Part shown: piece by piece, positions 9,829-18,319 of the stretch
How the letters are laid out: every line of letters starts with the position of its first letter
How positions within the stretch are numbered: the first letter of the stretch is position 1
Assembly: GCF_000971965.1 (NCBI RefSeq)
Contig: NZ_LAQP01000001.1
Span: forward strand, 744,001-808,000
Source: Paenibacillus wulumuqiensis
Lineage (GTDB): Bacteria > Bacillota > Bacilli > Paenibacillales > Paenibacillaceae
Direction of reading: 5' to 3'
DNA: 64,000 nucleotides
Made by a program: the position numbers and the translations under genes
The notes under the pieces: generated by a model
The model's input: the letters and a program-made list of their open reading frames with translations, nothing else
What the model was told of the DNA's origin: nothing
The model's database searches: none

Positions 9829-10729
9829 GTTTCTCTTCCTCCCAATTTGCAAAATAGACATGTTGAAGGTAGGAGACCTCTTCACTCAGTTCTTCACGCT
9901 GCCGGAGATAGGCGATCAGTGCATCAATCATAAATGCCTGCGGCACTTTCTTTCTGCGCTCGGCATCCAGTCGTTCGACAGCAGCCAGCAGATCTGCCCG
10001 GATATTTTCCGGGGAACGCTGATGAATGGCCAGCGTCAGTTCACGTACGGACTTACGCCATTCACTCTCTCCAAAGTATCGGCGCCCCACTTCCGGATCA
10101 TACAGGTTCAGATGGGCGGCCAGCTCCGCATCCAGTACAGGAGTCTTGCCCATCCGCTGCTGAATGATGGCCTCCATGCTGTCCACGATAAAGCCAGCCA
10201 GTGCTTCCAGATCCAGTATGGTCTTGCGGTCGACATGAGACAGAAATACAAACTCTCTCATCATCCCCTGCATACAGACCGCCAGATCCCACACAATTGG
10301 CTCAACCTCTGTGCCAAATGCCTGAACAAGCGCTTCCTTCTGCCAGTTAATCATCGTGCGCTTGAAACTGAGCATTACCGTACGAATCTGGCTGCCCAGC
10401 TCCATCGGTACGTTCTGGTTCAGGTTAATAAAAAAGTCGTGTCTCACTATAAATTCACGCAGCTGAACAACCAGCTTCTGTACCAGCTGATCCCGCGGTG
10501 GCACATTATCTTCAAAATGAAGTGCACTGCTCGCCTGTACAATCTCCTCATGCAATGTGCTTACGATCTGAAGCAGTATGTCCTCTTTGGACTGAAATAA
10601 TTTATAAATGGAAGCCTTGGACATATTGCATTGCTCGGCAATATCCTGAACAGTCGTCGCAAAATATCCTTTCTCTGCGAATAACTGGCTCCCTGCATAC
10701 AGGATCGTTTTCTTCCGGTCCTCTGCCAT
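9821..10729 (-). CDS. TetR/AcrR family transcriptional regulator
   Basis: This 302-residue regulator has an N-terminal TetR helix-turn-helix (residues about 8-52: KKTILYAGSQLFAEKG, then TTVQDIAEQCNMSKASIYKLF). At 302 residues it is about 100 longer than a typical TetR protein. The extra C-terminal part (EVGRRYFGESEW onward) is helical and charged. It is the first gene of a two-gene operon with the DHA2 efflux pump and probably represses it until a drug binds. A candidate operator, CCTGA-N6-TCAGG, lies at 10768-10783 about 40 bp upstream of the start. AGGAGATG precedes the ATG. Confidence 0.87.
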   Translation of the reverse strand: MAEDRKKTILYAGSQLFAEKGYFATTVQDIAEQCNMSKASIYKLFQSKEDILLQIVSTLHEEIVQASSALHFEDNVPPRDQLVQKLVVQLREFIVRHDFFINLNQNVPMELGSQIRTVMLSFKRTMINWQKEALVQAFGTEVEPIVWDLAVCMQGMMREFVFLSHVDRKTILDLEALAGFIVDSMEAIIQQRMGKTPVLDAELAAHLNLYDPEVGRRYFGESEWRKSVRELTLAIHQRSPENIRADLLAAVERLDAERRKKVPQAFMIDALIAYLRQREELSEEVSYLQHVYFANWEEEKHG

Positions 10730-10767
10730 AATCGTACATCTCCTATTTTCTAATATACCCCATGAAA

Positions 10768-10783
10768 CCTGATGGTACTCAGG
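10768..10783. promoter_or_regulatory. Candidate TetR operator
   Basis: A 5-bp inverted repeat, CCTGA-TGGTAC-TCAGG, sits upstream of the TetR/efflux operon where autorepression would be expected. Short arms make this tentative. Confidence 0.3.
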
Positions 10784-11175
10784 AAACCCGTCAGTTCTTA
10801 CTTACTATTTTATATGAACTTATTTACAAAGTCAATCGTTGTCCTAACAAAAATATGTATACAATGTAATAAATGTATATATTCTTTTCCGATCTGCCAG
10901 AGCGGATAATTTTCTCTTCATTTATCGATAGCCACTGCTGCTCGGCTCCTTTTCATTCAGATATGCGCTTTTATTTATTAACCTCTCTACTTCGTATTAT
11001 TCATTAATCTGCTATCCGTCTATTACTGCACCATATCAAAAAGCACCCTGTACCACCAAAGGTAAGGGTGCCCTGAATACATATTATTGTGATATTATGA
11101 GCAATCCGTTTGGATCGGCAGCCTGCTTGAGAACAGGCAATATCCTGATTACCCGAATGCTTGAATAGCTCAAGT
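10784..11175. other. Non-coding spacer
   Basis: This A+T-rich stretch contains the far promoter region of the TetR operon and the zinc operon terminator. No gene with a ribosome site was seen. Confidence 0.5.
11035..11072 (-). terminator. Intrinsic terminator of the zinc operon
   Basis: On the minus strand a GCACCCT/AGGGTGC stem is followed by TTTTT. It lies about 105 bp past the znuA stop. Confidence 0.7.
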
Positions 11176-12210
11176 TTACTCGTTCAGTGCCTTTTTCAGT
11201 GCAGCCAGATTCTCGCGCATAACGGAGATATAATCTTCTCCGGCAGCCGTCTGCTCACTGGTCAGTCCTTCCAGCGGATTCAGTACGGCCGTCTGGGCAC
11301 CGACTTCGTTCGCGATGGTATCAGCCACTTTGGAGGAGACCAGCGTTTCGAAGAAGATCGTTTTTACATTGTTCTGCTTGGCAAAATCAACCACTTCCGC
11401 CATTTTGGCAGCTGTTGGCTCTTCTTCGGGAGACAGTCCACTGATTCCTACCTGAGTCAGCCCGTAATCACGTGCCAGATAGCCAAACGCAGTGTGCTGG
11501 GTAATAAAGTCTTTGCGTTTCGTATTGGACAGATCGGTTTTGTAATCTTCGTCCAGCTTTTTCAGTTCGGCCAGATAGGTATCGGCATTTTTCTTGAAGT
11601 CGGCCGCATGATCAGGAGCCAGCTCGCTCAGTGCAGTCTCGATATTGCGCACTTCGGTCTGAGCCTGCATCGGAGACAGCCATACATGCGGGTCCATACC
11701 GCCATGATCGTGATCATGTCCTTCTTCTGCAGCATGATCATGAGCCTCTTCACCCGCATGGGCTTCCGCTTCGCCTGCATGCTCTTCTTCTTCACTGTAA
11801 CCGTCCATCACCTGTACGCTTTTGCTTGCTTCTACCATTTTGGGGCCGCTGGTGCCTACAGCATCCTGTACCTGGGTCATCCATGATTCGAGGCCGGCTC
11901 CATTATAGACGACCATGTCGGCTTCGGTGATTTTGGCAATATCCTGTGGAGTAGGTTCCCAGTCATGCGGCTCGGTTCCCGGCGGAACCAGTACCTGCAC
12001 ATCCGCCAGATCGCCGGCGACCTTGGAGGTGAATTCCTGCATTGGATAGAAACTGGTGACAATCTGAAGTTTGTCTGTACTGCCTTGTCCCGGAGTTGTA
12101 CCGGATGTGGATGGGCTGCTGTCACCGCATCCTGCCAGCACCGTGCTCATTCCCAGAACGATTACTGCCGGCAGAGCCAACAATTTACCTTTGTTCCATT
12201 TCATTTCCAT
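11176..12210 (-). CDS. znuA: Zinc ABC transporter substrate-binding lipoprotein
   Basis: This 344-residue lipoprotein captures zinc outside the membrane and delivers it to the ZnuB permease. A lipobox (VLAGC) follows the signal peptide. The cluster A-I metal-binding fold is visible: SFYPMQEFTSKVAGD, GTEPHDWEPTP with its first metal-ligand histidine, DPHVWLSP, a histidine in TQHTAFGYLA, and FFETLVSSKVAD. A His/Glu/Asp-rich loop (about residues 140-172) is typical of zinc rather than manganese binders. The start is set at 12210 (MEMKWNKG), which has GGAGG 6 nt upstream. It is last in the znuC-znuB-znuA operon, 35 bp after znuB, under a Zur box. Confidence 0.93.
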   Translation of the reverse strand: MEMKWNKGKLLALPAVIVLGMSTVLAGCGDSSPSTSGTTPGQGSTDKLQIVTSFYPMQEFTSKVAGDLADVQVLVPPGTEPHDWEPTPQDIAKITEADMVVYNGAGLESWMTQVQDAVGTSGPKMVEASKSVQVMDGYSEEEEHAGEAEAHAGEEAHDHAAEEGHDHDHGGMDPHVWLSPMQAQTEVRNIETALSELAPDHAADFKKNADTYLAELKKLDEDYKTDLSNTKRKDFITQHTAFGYLARDYGLTQVGISGLSPEEEPTAAKMAEVVDFAKQNNVKTIFFETLVSSKVADTIANEVGAQTAVLNPLEGLTSEQTAAGEDYISVMRENLAALKKALNE

Positions 12211-12245
12211 ACTTCTCCTCCCCACTCCGTGATTAAGTGGTTATA

Positions 12246-13166
12246 TTAGTTTTTGTTCAGTACTTCTGTTTTGACATTGCTCTGCTGTGAACTGCGGCTC
12301 TGGCGCTGCCAGAAACGGCGGCTGTCCACATCGACCACATAACCGGGGTCTTTATCCCGGCGAATACGATAGACAATACGCTGAATGCCCATGCCGATCA
12401 GCAGGAAAGCCAGCAGCAGCAACGCTACTGTCGCTCCCGGCGGCGTATTGACATAATAGGAAGTCGTGAGTCCACCGAACATGCCGAGCAGACCGATACT
12501 GACAGCCATGATCAGTGCAGAGGTAAATCCTCTCGCGAAACGAAGTGCCAGTGCAGCAGGCAGTGCCATCAATGCGGACACCAGCAGTACACCGACAATC
12601 GGCATCGCTGCAGCTACGGTCATCCCGGTCAGTACCGAGAAGGTCTGGGACAGCCAGCGCACACGGGTGCCACCGATCTGCGCCGTTTCTTCATCAAAAG
12701 TAATATTGTACAGCGGCCGTCTCATCGCTGCCCAGTAGATCAGCACGAGTGCAAAGACCGTACCGATAATCCACAGCTGGGTAGAGCTGACAGCCACGAT
12801 CGAACCAAACAGATAGGAGCTGAAGCTGCGGTTCAGCCCGGAATCCATACTCATGAGCACCAGCGCCAGGGCGAGGCCGCCAGTCATAATAACGGCGATG
12901 GACACTTCTCCATATCCGCGGAAATTTTGCCGCAATCGCTCAATGACGAGCGCTCCGGCTACCGCAATAACAAACCCTCCGACCGAAGGGTTAATGCCCA
13001 TAATCGCTCCGATTGCCACACCGGCCAGCGAGACGTGAGACAGCGTATCCGCCATCAGAATCTGCCTGCGCAGCACCAGATATATCCCGAGCAGCGGAGC
13101 GATGACAGCAATCATTCCTCCGGCCCAAAACGCGCGCTGCATGAACTCGTAGTCAAACATGCCCAT
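12246..13166 (-). CDS. znuB: Zinc ABC transporter permease
   Basis: This 306-residue permease of the ABC-3 family has about eight membrane helices. Typical family blocks are LGIYLVLRRQILMADTLSHVSLAG near the N-terminus, GGLALALVLMS, and LLVSALMALPAALALRFARG. It forms the membrane channel of the zinc importer. The start is ambiguous: GTG-rich sequence AGGAGGGTGGAGG precedes two ATGs two codons apart (13166 and 13160). The start lies inside the end of znuC, overlapping it by about 55 bp, which implies tight translational coupling. The hydrophilic tail of about 40 residues after the last helix is longer than usual. Confidence 0.92.
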   Translation of the reverse strand: MGMFDYEFMQRAFWAGGMIAVIAPLLGIYLVLRRQILMADTLSHVSLAGVAIGAIMGINPSVGGFVIAVAGALVIERLRQNFRGYGEVSIAVIMTGGLALALVLMSMDSGLNRSFSSYLFGSIVAVSSTQLWIIGTVFALVLIYWAAMRRPLYNITFDEETAQIGGTRVRWLSQTFSVLTGMTVAAAMPIVGVLLVSALMALPAALALRFARGFTSALIMAVSIGLLGMFGGLTTSYYVNTPPGATVALLLLAFLLIGMGIQRIVYRIRRDKDPGYVVDVDSRRFWQRQSRSSQQSNVKTEVLNKN

Positions 13167-13816
13167 CCTCCACCCTCCTCTCGTTCCAGACGGATCATGC
13201 GGTCCAGATAAGGCTCTGCCTCTTCCAGTCCATGGGTTACCATGACTACCGTCCGTCCGTGCTGTTTTACATGATGGCGCATCAATTCATAGAATCCTTT
13301 GCGGCTCTCCAGATCCATCCCGGTCGTCGGTTCATCCAGAATCAATACATCCGGTTCCTGGGCCAAAGCACGCGCGATACATACACGCTGCTTCTGCCCG
13401 CCGGACAGCTCGCCAATTTTGCGGTCACGCAGTTCCCACATGCCTACCGCTTCGAGGGAGGAGTGCACCAGCGCCTCCTGCTTCTCGCCAAAACGCTTGA
13501 ACAAACCGAGTCTCATATAACATCCCGAGCGCACCAGTTCATAGACCGTGCTGGGAAAACCGCTATTGAATGAAGCGACCTGCTGGGGCACATAGCCGAT
13601 CACCGGACGCTTTCCTTTTTCATTACGATTAATCTGTACCCGTCCGCTCCAAGGCTTCAATATGCCGAGCAGCAGCTTTAATGATGTCGTCTTGGCAGCA
13701 CCATTGGGCCCGCTGAGTGCCATAAATTCATTACTGTATATTTCCATCGACAACCGATTCACTACCGGTTCCCGGTCATAACCAAACACTATATCCTGCA
13801 TGGAAGCCAATAACAA
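13112..13816 (-). CDS. znuC: Zinc ABC transporter ATPase
   Basis: This 234-residue ABC ATPase energises zinc import. Walker A reads GPNGAAKT (residues 36-43), so the usual glycine before the lysine is alanine. I recall B. subtilis ZnuC having serine there, so the change looks subfamily-specific and not inactivating. The Q-loop (VIGYVPQQVASFNSGFPSTV), signature LSGGQKQR, Walker B LILDEPT and H-loop MVTHG are intact. The start is taken as TTG at 13816 because AGGAGG lies 7 nt upstream; no ATG with a ribosome site fits. It is first in the operon, with a Zur box 24 bp upstream of the start. Confidence 0.92.
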   Translation of the reverse strand: MLLASMQDIVFGYDREPVVNRLSMEIYSNEFMALSGPNGAAKTTSLKLLLGILKPWSGRVQINRNEKGKRPVIGYVPQQVASFNSGFPSTVYELVRSGCYMRLGLFKRFGEKQEALVHSSLEAVGMWELRDRKIGELSGGQKQRVCIARALAQEPDVLILDEPTTGMDLESRKGFYELMRHHVKQHGRTVVMVTHGLEEAEPYLDRMIRLEREEGGGWACLTTSSCSARFGPEE

Positions 13817-13839
13817 GATTAGCCCTCCTTCCGTTCTTA

Positions 13840-13854
13840 TCGTAACCGTTACGA
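13840..13854. promoter_or_regulatory. Zur box of the zinc operon
   Basis: TCGTAACCGTTACGA is a perfect 7-1-7 palindrome matching the Bacillus Zur consensus (TCGTAATnATTACGA type). It lies directly upstream of znuC. The operon should be repressed when zinc is sufficient. Confidence 0.85.
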
Positions 13855-13976
13855 ATACCACCTGACTTACTTTACTCCTCGTATGTCAGCATTGTCAATA
13901 CGTTTATCCAAAATAATTACGATCTGGATCGTCACCCCACCTGATCAGCAGTTCCATCCTTTTGGCAAGCAAAGAA

Positions 13977-14020
13977 GCACGGCACCTCTACAGATTATTA
14001 ACCCGCAGCGTGTGCCGTGC
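13977..14020 (-). terminator. Inverted repeat, possible terminator of the epimerase gene
   Basis: GCACGGCAC and GTGCCGTGC arms enclose a 26-nt loop about 75 bp past the aldose epimerase stop. The T-run is poor, so this is tentative. Confidence 0.35.
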
Positions 14021-14095
14021 CTGTGTATTGCCGTTTATTTGCATGCATACTTTGCCATGTGCGGTTGAACGGTATGCCTATCCTTGCCTGTCACA

Positions 14096-15097
14096 TTATT
14101 TCTGGATCAGATACAGTCGGGAAGTCTCTTCCCAAATCTCGCCCTGCTTCAGACTAAAGAATCCTTTTTCTTCATCCGGCAGGTCCACATTTGGTGCATT
14201 GACCAGATTGGTCTGCGGCTCCGGACAGAGGAAGGCGCCGGAAGCTTCGCTGTTCCAGATCATCCAGTGCTTGTACCCTGTTCCTACGTCATATACCAGC
14301 TTCTCACCCAGACGGCTGTCGATAATCTCTGCATAGTTGCGGCCATTTTGCGGTGCAGCTGTATAATGGTTATCCATCACTTCACCGTATGGGTTGGCTC
14401 CTTCTGCCTTGAGCTGTTCTTCCCAGTCAGAGAGCGGCTGGAATTCGCCTGTCGGCAGCATACGCTCGGTCATCTGGCGGCGCTGACCGTAGGTGGCACG
14501 GAACGTCATATCATCCGCTGTGCTGTCCGGTGCAAACGGCGCATTCAGTGCCGTATGGAATGCCAGCATCATCGGCATCGGATCATTGCCTTCGTTGCGT
14601 ACCGTAACCTGCTGCTGCAGTCCGTCTTCGGACAATGTATACTGCAGTTTCACCGTAAACTGATGCGGCCAGTATTGGTAGACCGGATGCGAATCATCAA
14701 TACTCACACTCAGGCAGACCGTACTGTAGAACTCGTTGGCATCATAGGAATCCACTTCCCATACAATCGTATGCAAGAACCCGTGCAGATGGTTGTTGGT
14801 CGCTTCTTCATTAATAGGGAAGCTGTATCGTCTGCCGTTCCATGTAAATGTACCGTCTTCATAACGGTTCGGTGGGAACAATACCGGAATACCATGAGTT
14901 CCCGGGCTGGCACGGAACTCGTCCATTTCACCCTGCTCCGGTTCACGCAGGAAGTTATATCCTTTGACAGTATCACGGTAAGCGATCAGATTCGCTCCTA
15001 CTCCTGGCAGTACAGCAGCTTCATACGGACCATATTTCAGCCATACTGCCGGCTCTCCCTGATAAGGTTGTTCATAAGCACTGGAATGATTGGACAT
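14096..15097 (-). CDS. Aldose 1-epimerase family protein
   Basis: This 333-residue cytoplasmic protein has the galactose mutarotase-like beta-sandwich. Family marks are GIPVLFPPNRYEDGTFTWNGRRY near residue 70-93, the NNHLHGFLH segment with the conserved histidine, FHTALNAPF, and the late acidic MIWNSEASGAFLCPEPQTN. Such enzymes interconvert alpha and beta anomers of free sugars or sugar phosphates. GGAGAC precedes the ATG. It is monocistronic and is not linked to a gal operon here. The exact sugar is unknown. Confidence 0.85.
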   Translation of the reverse strand: MSNHSSAYEQPYQGEPAVWLKYGPYEAAVLPGVGANLIAYRDTVKGYNFLREPEQGEMDEFRASPGTHGIPVLFPPNRYEDGTFTWNGRRYSFPINEEATNNHLHGFLHTIVWEVDSYDANEFYSTVCLSVSIDDSHPVYQYWPHQFTVKLQYTLSEDGLQQQVTVRNEGNDPMPMMLAFHTALNAPFAPDSTADDMTFRATYGQRRQMTERMLPTGEFQPLSDWEEQLKAEGANPYGEVMDNHYTAAPQNGRNYAEIIDSRLGEKLVYDVGTGYKHWMIWNSEASGAFLCPEPQTNLVNAPNVDLPDEEKGFFSLKQGEIWEETSRLYLIQK

Positions 15098-15270
15098 AAT
15101 TAAAGTCTCCTTTTCTGATCAAATCAAAATGGCATAGGCAGAAAATTCGTTATGTAATGGGATATCCTGTCTATGCAGGTTGCAGCTAACGTTAATGATT
15201 TTGCTTACTAATTAATATATAAGCCAACTATTAATGAGTGTAGCATATTTTCAACCATCCGCCAAAAGAA

Positions 15271-15316
15271 AACAGACTGCCGGGAAGACACAGGACTGAA
15301 TCTCCCCGGTGCTGTT
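15271..15316 (-). terminator. Intrinsic terminator of the Gfo/Idh/MocA gene
   Basis: On the minus strand nested arms AACAG/CTGTT and CCGGGGAGA/TCTTCCCGG are followed by TTTTCTTTT, adjacent to the stop codon. Confidence 0.65.
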
Positions 15317-15324
15317 CATTTCAT

Positions 15325-16332
15325 TTAGACGATACGTACTTTTTCACCTTTACGGGCCGATTCCAAACAGGCAGCAATTACCCGCGTATTACGCACCGCA
15401 TCCTCAGGGCTGTAGGGCAATGGCGTTCGATCCAGTACCGAAGCTGCAAAAGCATCCATCTGAAGCGCGAAATGATTGGCGGGCTCAATGTATTCGTCCC
15501 GTTTGCCTTCATCCGTATAAATAGTAATCTGCGGTTCCCCATGAATATCGTCACGACGAAAAGCATAAGGAAGCTTGATTCTTCCTTTTGTCCCGATGAT
15601 TTCCAGCGCGCAGCTGGAATAGGCCCACATCCCGCACTCAAATGTAGCTGACCTCGCATCTGGAAACTCCATCAGACCCGATGCCATCATATCCACATGA
15701 TCATGCTTGGCCGAGAACATCGCATGAACAGTAACGGCTGTCGGCTCGGCTCCAAAATACATGCGGGCAGCGGATACGGGATAGACGCCGAGATCATACA
15801 GGGAACCTCCACCCATCGCCCGCTGATAGCGGACATTGTCAAGATCATCGGCATTGCTTGAAGTAAAACGCCCATGCATGCTGCGCAGCACTCCGATTTC
15901 TCCCGACTGGATAATTTCCCTGACCCGGTCATGCTTGGGATGATAACGGTACATAAATCCTTCTGCAAAAGTCACGCCTGCCTTACGGCAGCGGTCTACC
16001 ATCTCGGCCGCATCGGCTGCTTCCAGGGCGGCTGGCTTTTCACACAATACATGCTTGCCTGCTTCTGCAGCCTTGATCGTCCATTCCTTGTGAAGATGAT
16101 TGGGTAACGGAATATAGACAGCATCGATATCGCTATCTGTCAGCAGCGCTTCATAGCTTCCGTAAGATCTGGGAATCTCGCAGTGGTCTGCCACATGTCT
16201 TGCCACCTCGGCATCACGGCTGGAGATTGCCAGTACTTCATTACGCCGGGATTCTTTGATGGCAGGTATGATGGCGCTTACAGCAATTTCTGCAGTACTG
16301 ATAATGCCCCACTTCAATTTACGTTCAGTCAT
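15325..16332 (-). CDS. Gfo/Idh/MocA family oxidoreductase
   Basis: This 335-residue NAD(P)-dependent sugar or polyol dehydrogenase has an N-terminal Rossmann fold (KWGIISTAEIAVSAIIPAI) and the family signature KHVLCEKPAAL (the lysine of EKP is the catalytic lysine). The C-terminal sheet domain follows and includes GGGSLYDLGVYPVSAARMYFG with the usual Asp/His region altered to D-x-G-V-Y-P. It resembles the trans-1,2-dihydrobenzene-1,2-diol or glucose-fructose dehydrogenase-like group. The start at 16332 (MTERKLKWG) removes 58 improbable upstream residues; only a weak AAGGGA ribosome site is seen. It is monocistronic, and its substrate is not predictable. Confidence 0.85.
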   Translation of the reverse strand: MTERKLKWGIISTAEIAVSAIIPAIKESRRNEVLAISSRDAEVARHVADHCEIPRSYGSYEALLTDSDIDAVYIPLPNHLHKEWTIKAAEAGKHVLCEKPAALEAADAAEMVDRCRKAGVTFAEGFMYRYHPKHDRVREIIQSGEIGVLRSMHGRFTSSNADDLDNVRYQRAMGGGSLYDLGVYPVSAARMYFGAEPTAVTVHAMFSAKHDHVDMMASGLMEFPDARSATFECGMWAYSSCALEIIGTKGRIKLPYAFRRDDIHGEPQITIYTDEGKRDEYIEPANHFALQMDAFAASVLDRTPLPYSPEDAVRNTRVIAACLESARKGEKVRIV

Positions 16333-16613
16333 GGCTGTATCCCTTCCCTTCGCTTCAGATGCGGTTTTGCCTGCCTTGGGACAAGCCTCTATCCCGAATG
16401 GCATCCTTTTCCGCTTCTGCAGAAGATTAGACTTCTTTCTATTATATAGAGTGCATCCTGTCAGGTCACCTTGTTTTCCAGTAAAAGTAAAATACATATC
16501 CGGCACTGCCGGCGGACCGGATAGGGGTCACCCGCACCTGTTCGGTTCGTTCGAGTGATCCCTACAGGCCGATGAACCATCTGCAGGCTGTTCCAATATA
16601 GTCAAGCAGCCTG

Positions 16614-16976
16614 TCAGTTATAGTTATCCGCTTCGGCTTTGGTCAGCATACCGATGCAGCGATCGAGATCGGTTTTGACCTGCTTTTTGTATAGTTTGGC
16701 TTTCTCGCGTCCATCATCCGTAAAATGGTAAATAACAATCTCCTGGAAATCAACCTTGGGATCGTTACCTTTTAACTGCTTGGTCCGGTAAAAAATACCT
16801 TCATGCACCAGTTCATGCAGTGCCCGATAAATCTCGCTCTGCGGTGGAGAATAGCCGAATGATTTAAACCGTTCCTTCATGTTCTCCAGCATCTCGTATC
16901 CGTAGCCGCGATGCTCTTCCACCATGGTGATCAGATATAATTTAATAAAGGCGCGCTGGGCGATCATAAATGCCAT
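16614..16976 (-). CDS. rtp: Replication terminator protein homologue (Rtp, PadR-like winged helix)
   Basis: This 120-residue protein matches the layout of B. subtilis Rtp (122 residues, as I recall it). Shared blocks are QRAFIKLYLITM near the N-terminus, SEIYRALHELVHEGI in the recognition helix region, QEIVIYHF in the wing, and AKLYKKQVKTDLDRC in the C-terminal dimerisation helix, with a DNYN end where Rtp has DNF. In Bacillus, Rtp dimers bind Ter sites, stop replication forks in a polar way, and repress rtp itself. A PadR-type regulator is the alternative, since Rtp shares that fold, but the C-terminal helix match favours Rtp. AAAGGAG lies 9 nt before the ATG. An inverted repeat covers the presumed transcription start. 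Confidence 0.8.
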   Translation of the reverse strand: MAFMIAQRAFIKLYLITMVEEHRGYGYEMLENMKERFKSFGYSPPQSEIYRALHELVHEGIFYRTKQLKGNDPKVDFQEIVIYHFTDDGREKAKLYKKQVKTDLDRCIGMLTKAEADNYN

Positions 16977-17018
16977 ATCACTCTGCTCCTTTCCCTAATT
17001 GCCTGTGCATGCAACGCT

Positions 17019-17050
17019 GTGGAACAAATTATTCCACTTGTTCTATTATA
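17019..17050 (-). promoter_or_regulatory. rtp promoter with overlapping inverted repeat
   Basis: On the minus strand TATAAT (17045-17050) is followed directly by overlapping repeats: GAACAA/TTGTTC (17022-17043) and GTGGAA-N7-TTCCAC (17019-17037). The position over the start of transcription suits autorepression. In B. subtilis the inverted repeats upstream of rtp are also Ter sites; that function here is inference. Confidence 0.55.
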
Positions 17051-17091
17051 TGAAACTTTCACTACTTTGAAAAGTTAAGCAGCACCGACAA

Positions 17092-17121
17092 AAAGACCTG
17101 TTCAGAAACGAACAGGTCTTT
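17092..17121 (-). terminator. Intrinsic terminator of the acyltransferase gene
   Basis: A perfect AAAGACCTGTTC stem has a 6-nt loop and is followed on the minus strand by TTTTTG. Confidence 0.85.
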
Positions 17122-17128
17122 GGCTGGA

Positions 17129-18286
17129 TCAGGCTTGTTTTTGGACTTTCTTGTATGGAATCCCGGTCAACCATACCCCATAGGGGATACGGGTCAGCAA
17201 ATAGGTCAGCAGTACGGACAGACCGAGCGTAATGACAGCCGTAATTAGGGTGCGTATCGTCACATCCCAGCCTGCCATGATCCAATCATCGAGTTCATAC
17301 GTAATTCTGAGCATCAGGGCATGTGCCAGATAACCCCCGTAGGAATAACGACTGATCGTAATCCAGAACTGACGATGTCTGTCGCCGCCTGACTTCGTAA
17401 TGCTCAGGGCAAGCTGATAGACCAGCAGCACGGAGGCCGTAAGGAACACAGCCATCAGCGGCTGCAGCAGCGTAAGACCAATAAATCGTCTGCCATAGGT
17501 AGCATCCAGTGGATACCCGCCCATCACCAGACCTGTATAATACACTACAAATAACCCGCATAGCAGCACGACCGGGAACTTTACCCGTCGCAGCGTATCC
17601 AGGAAAGTATTGATATGTAAGCCGGCCAGTGCGCCCAGCAAGAAATAGTACAGATAGTACACAATATTACGGTCCGCATAGGTTGTAAAGTACGGCATGA
17701 GCACCGGAATCTGCCAGGCTTGCGCCAGCTCGGATAACCATGGACGCAGCAACAAAATCAGCTCATAACCCGCAAACAGTACACCCGGCAAAATCAGTAT
17801 TCCATATCGCCGGTCACTTGTCCATTGCACTGCTTTGCGCACGATTGTACGCAGAAAAGGAAACAGCAGATACATCGGTATGATCATCACGATATACCAG
17901 AGATGGTAGCTGGACTTGCCAGTATACCAGTACCGGGTAACATCCGGCAGCCATTCTATAACCGGTCTGGCATAGGTTCCATTCAGCCCGGCATAAAGCA
18001 GTGACCATAATAAATAGGGCACAATAATATCTTTAAACCGTTTGCGGATAAAAGAGCTGTAGGATATCACCCCGTCATAGTTATAAAAAAGCACCAGCCC
18101 AGTGATAAAAATAAAGGCCGGTACCGCAAATTTGGCCGCTAAGAGCATCAATGTGAGCCTTACACCATCTCCCGCCGTCACTTCAGGCACGACGGAGTAA
18201 TGAGCGATCGAGTGCTGCAGCACAACGGCGGCAAAAGCCATGCCACGCAAAATCTCAATTTCTCCAAGTCTTTGTTTTTGTATCAT
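17129..18286 (-). CDS. Acyltransferase family 3 membrane protein
   Basis: This 385-residue integral membrane protein has about ten helices and belongs to the acyltransferase-3 (OafA/WecH/YrhL-like) family. These enzymes transfer acetyl or other acyl groups to extracytoplasmic polysaccharides or other acceptors. Family marks are the N-terminal LGEIEILRGMAFAAVVLQHS with its catalytic-type histidine, FVPAFIFITGLVLFYN-like second helix, RKRFKDIIVPYLLWSLLY, and SSYHLWYIVMIIPMYLLFP. GGGAGAGC precedes the ATG. It is monocistronic with its own terminator. The acceptor is unknown. Confidence 0.88.
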   Translation of the reverse strand: MIQKQRLGEIEILRGMAFAAVVLQHSIAHYSVVPEVTAGDGVRLTLMLLAAKFAVPAFIFITGLVLFYNYDGVISYSSFIRKRFKDIIVPYLLWSLLYAGLNGTYARPVIEWLPDVTRYWYTGKSSYHLWYIVMIIPMYLLFPFLRTIVRKAVQWTSDRRYGILILPGVLFAGYELILLLRPWLSELAQAWQIPVLMPYFTTYADRNIVYYLYYFLLGALAGLHINTFLDTLRRVKFPVVLLCGLFVVYYTGLVMGGYPLDATYGRRFIGLTLLQPLMAVFLTASVLLVYQLALSITKSGGDRHRQFWITISRYSYGGYLAHALMLRITYELDDWIMAGWDVTIRTLITAVITLGLSVLLTYLLTRIPYGVWLTGIPYKKVQKQA

Positions 18287-18319
18287 ACTGCTCTCCCGAT
18301 CATCATAACAACTGCATGA

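Noticed and set aside
16524-16561. Inverted repeat GGGGTCAC/GTGATCCC as an RNA gene
   Set aside because: It is short, imperfect, has no T-run and no further paired segment; it gives no support for an RNA.
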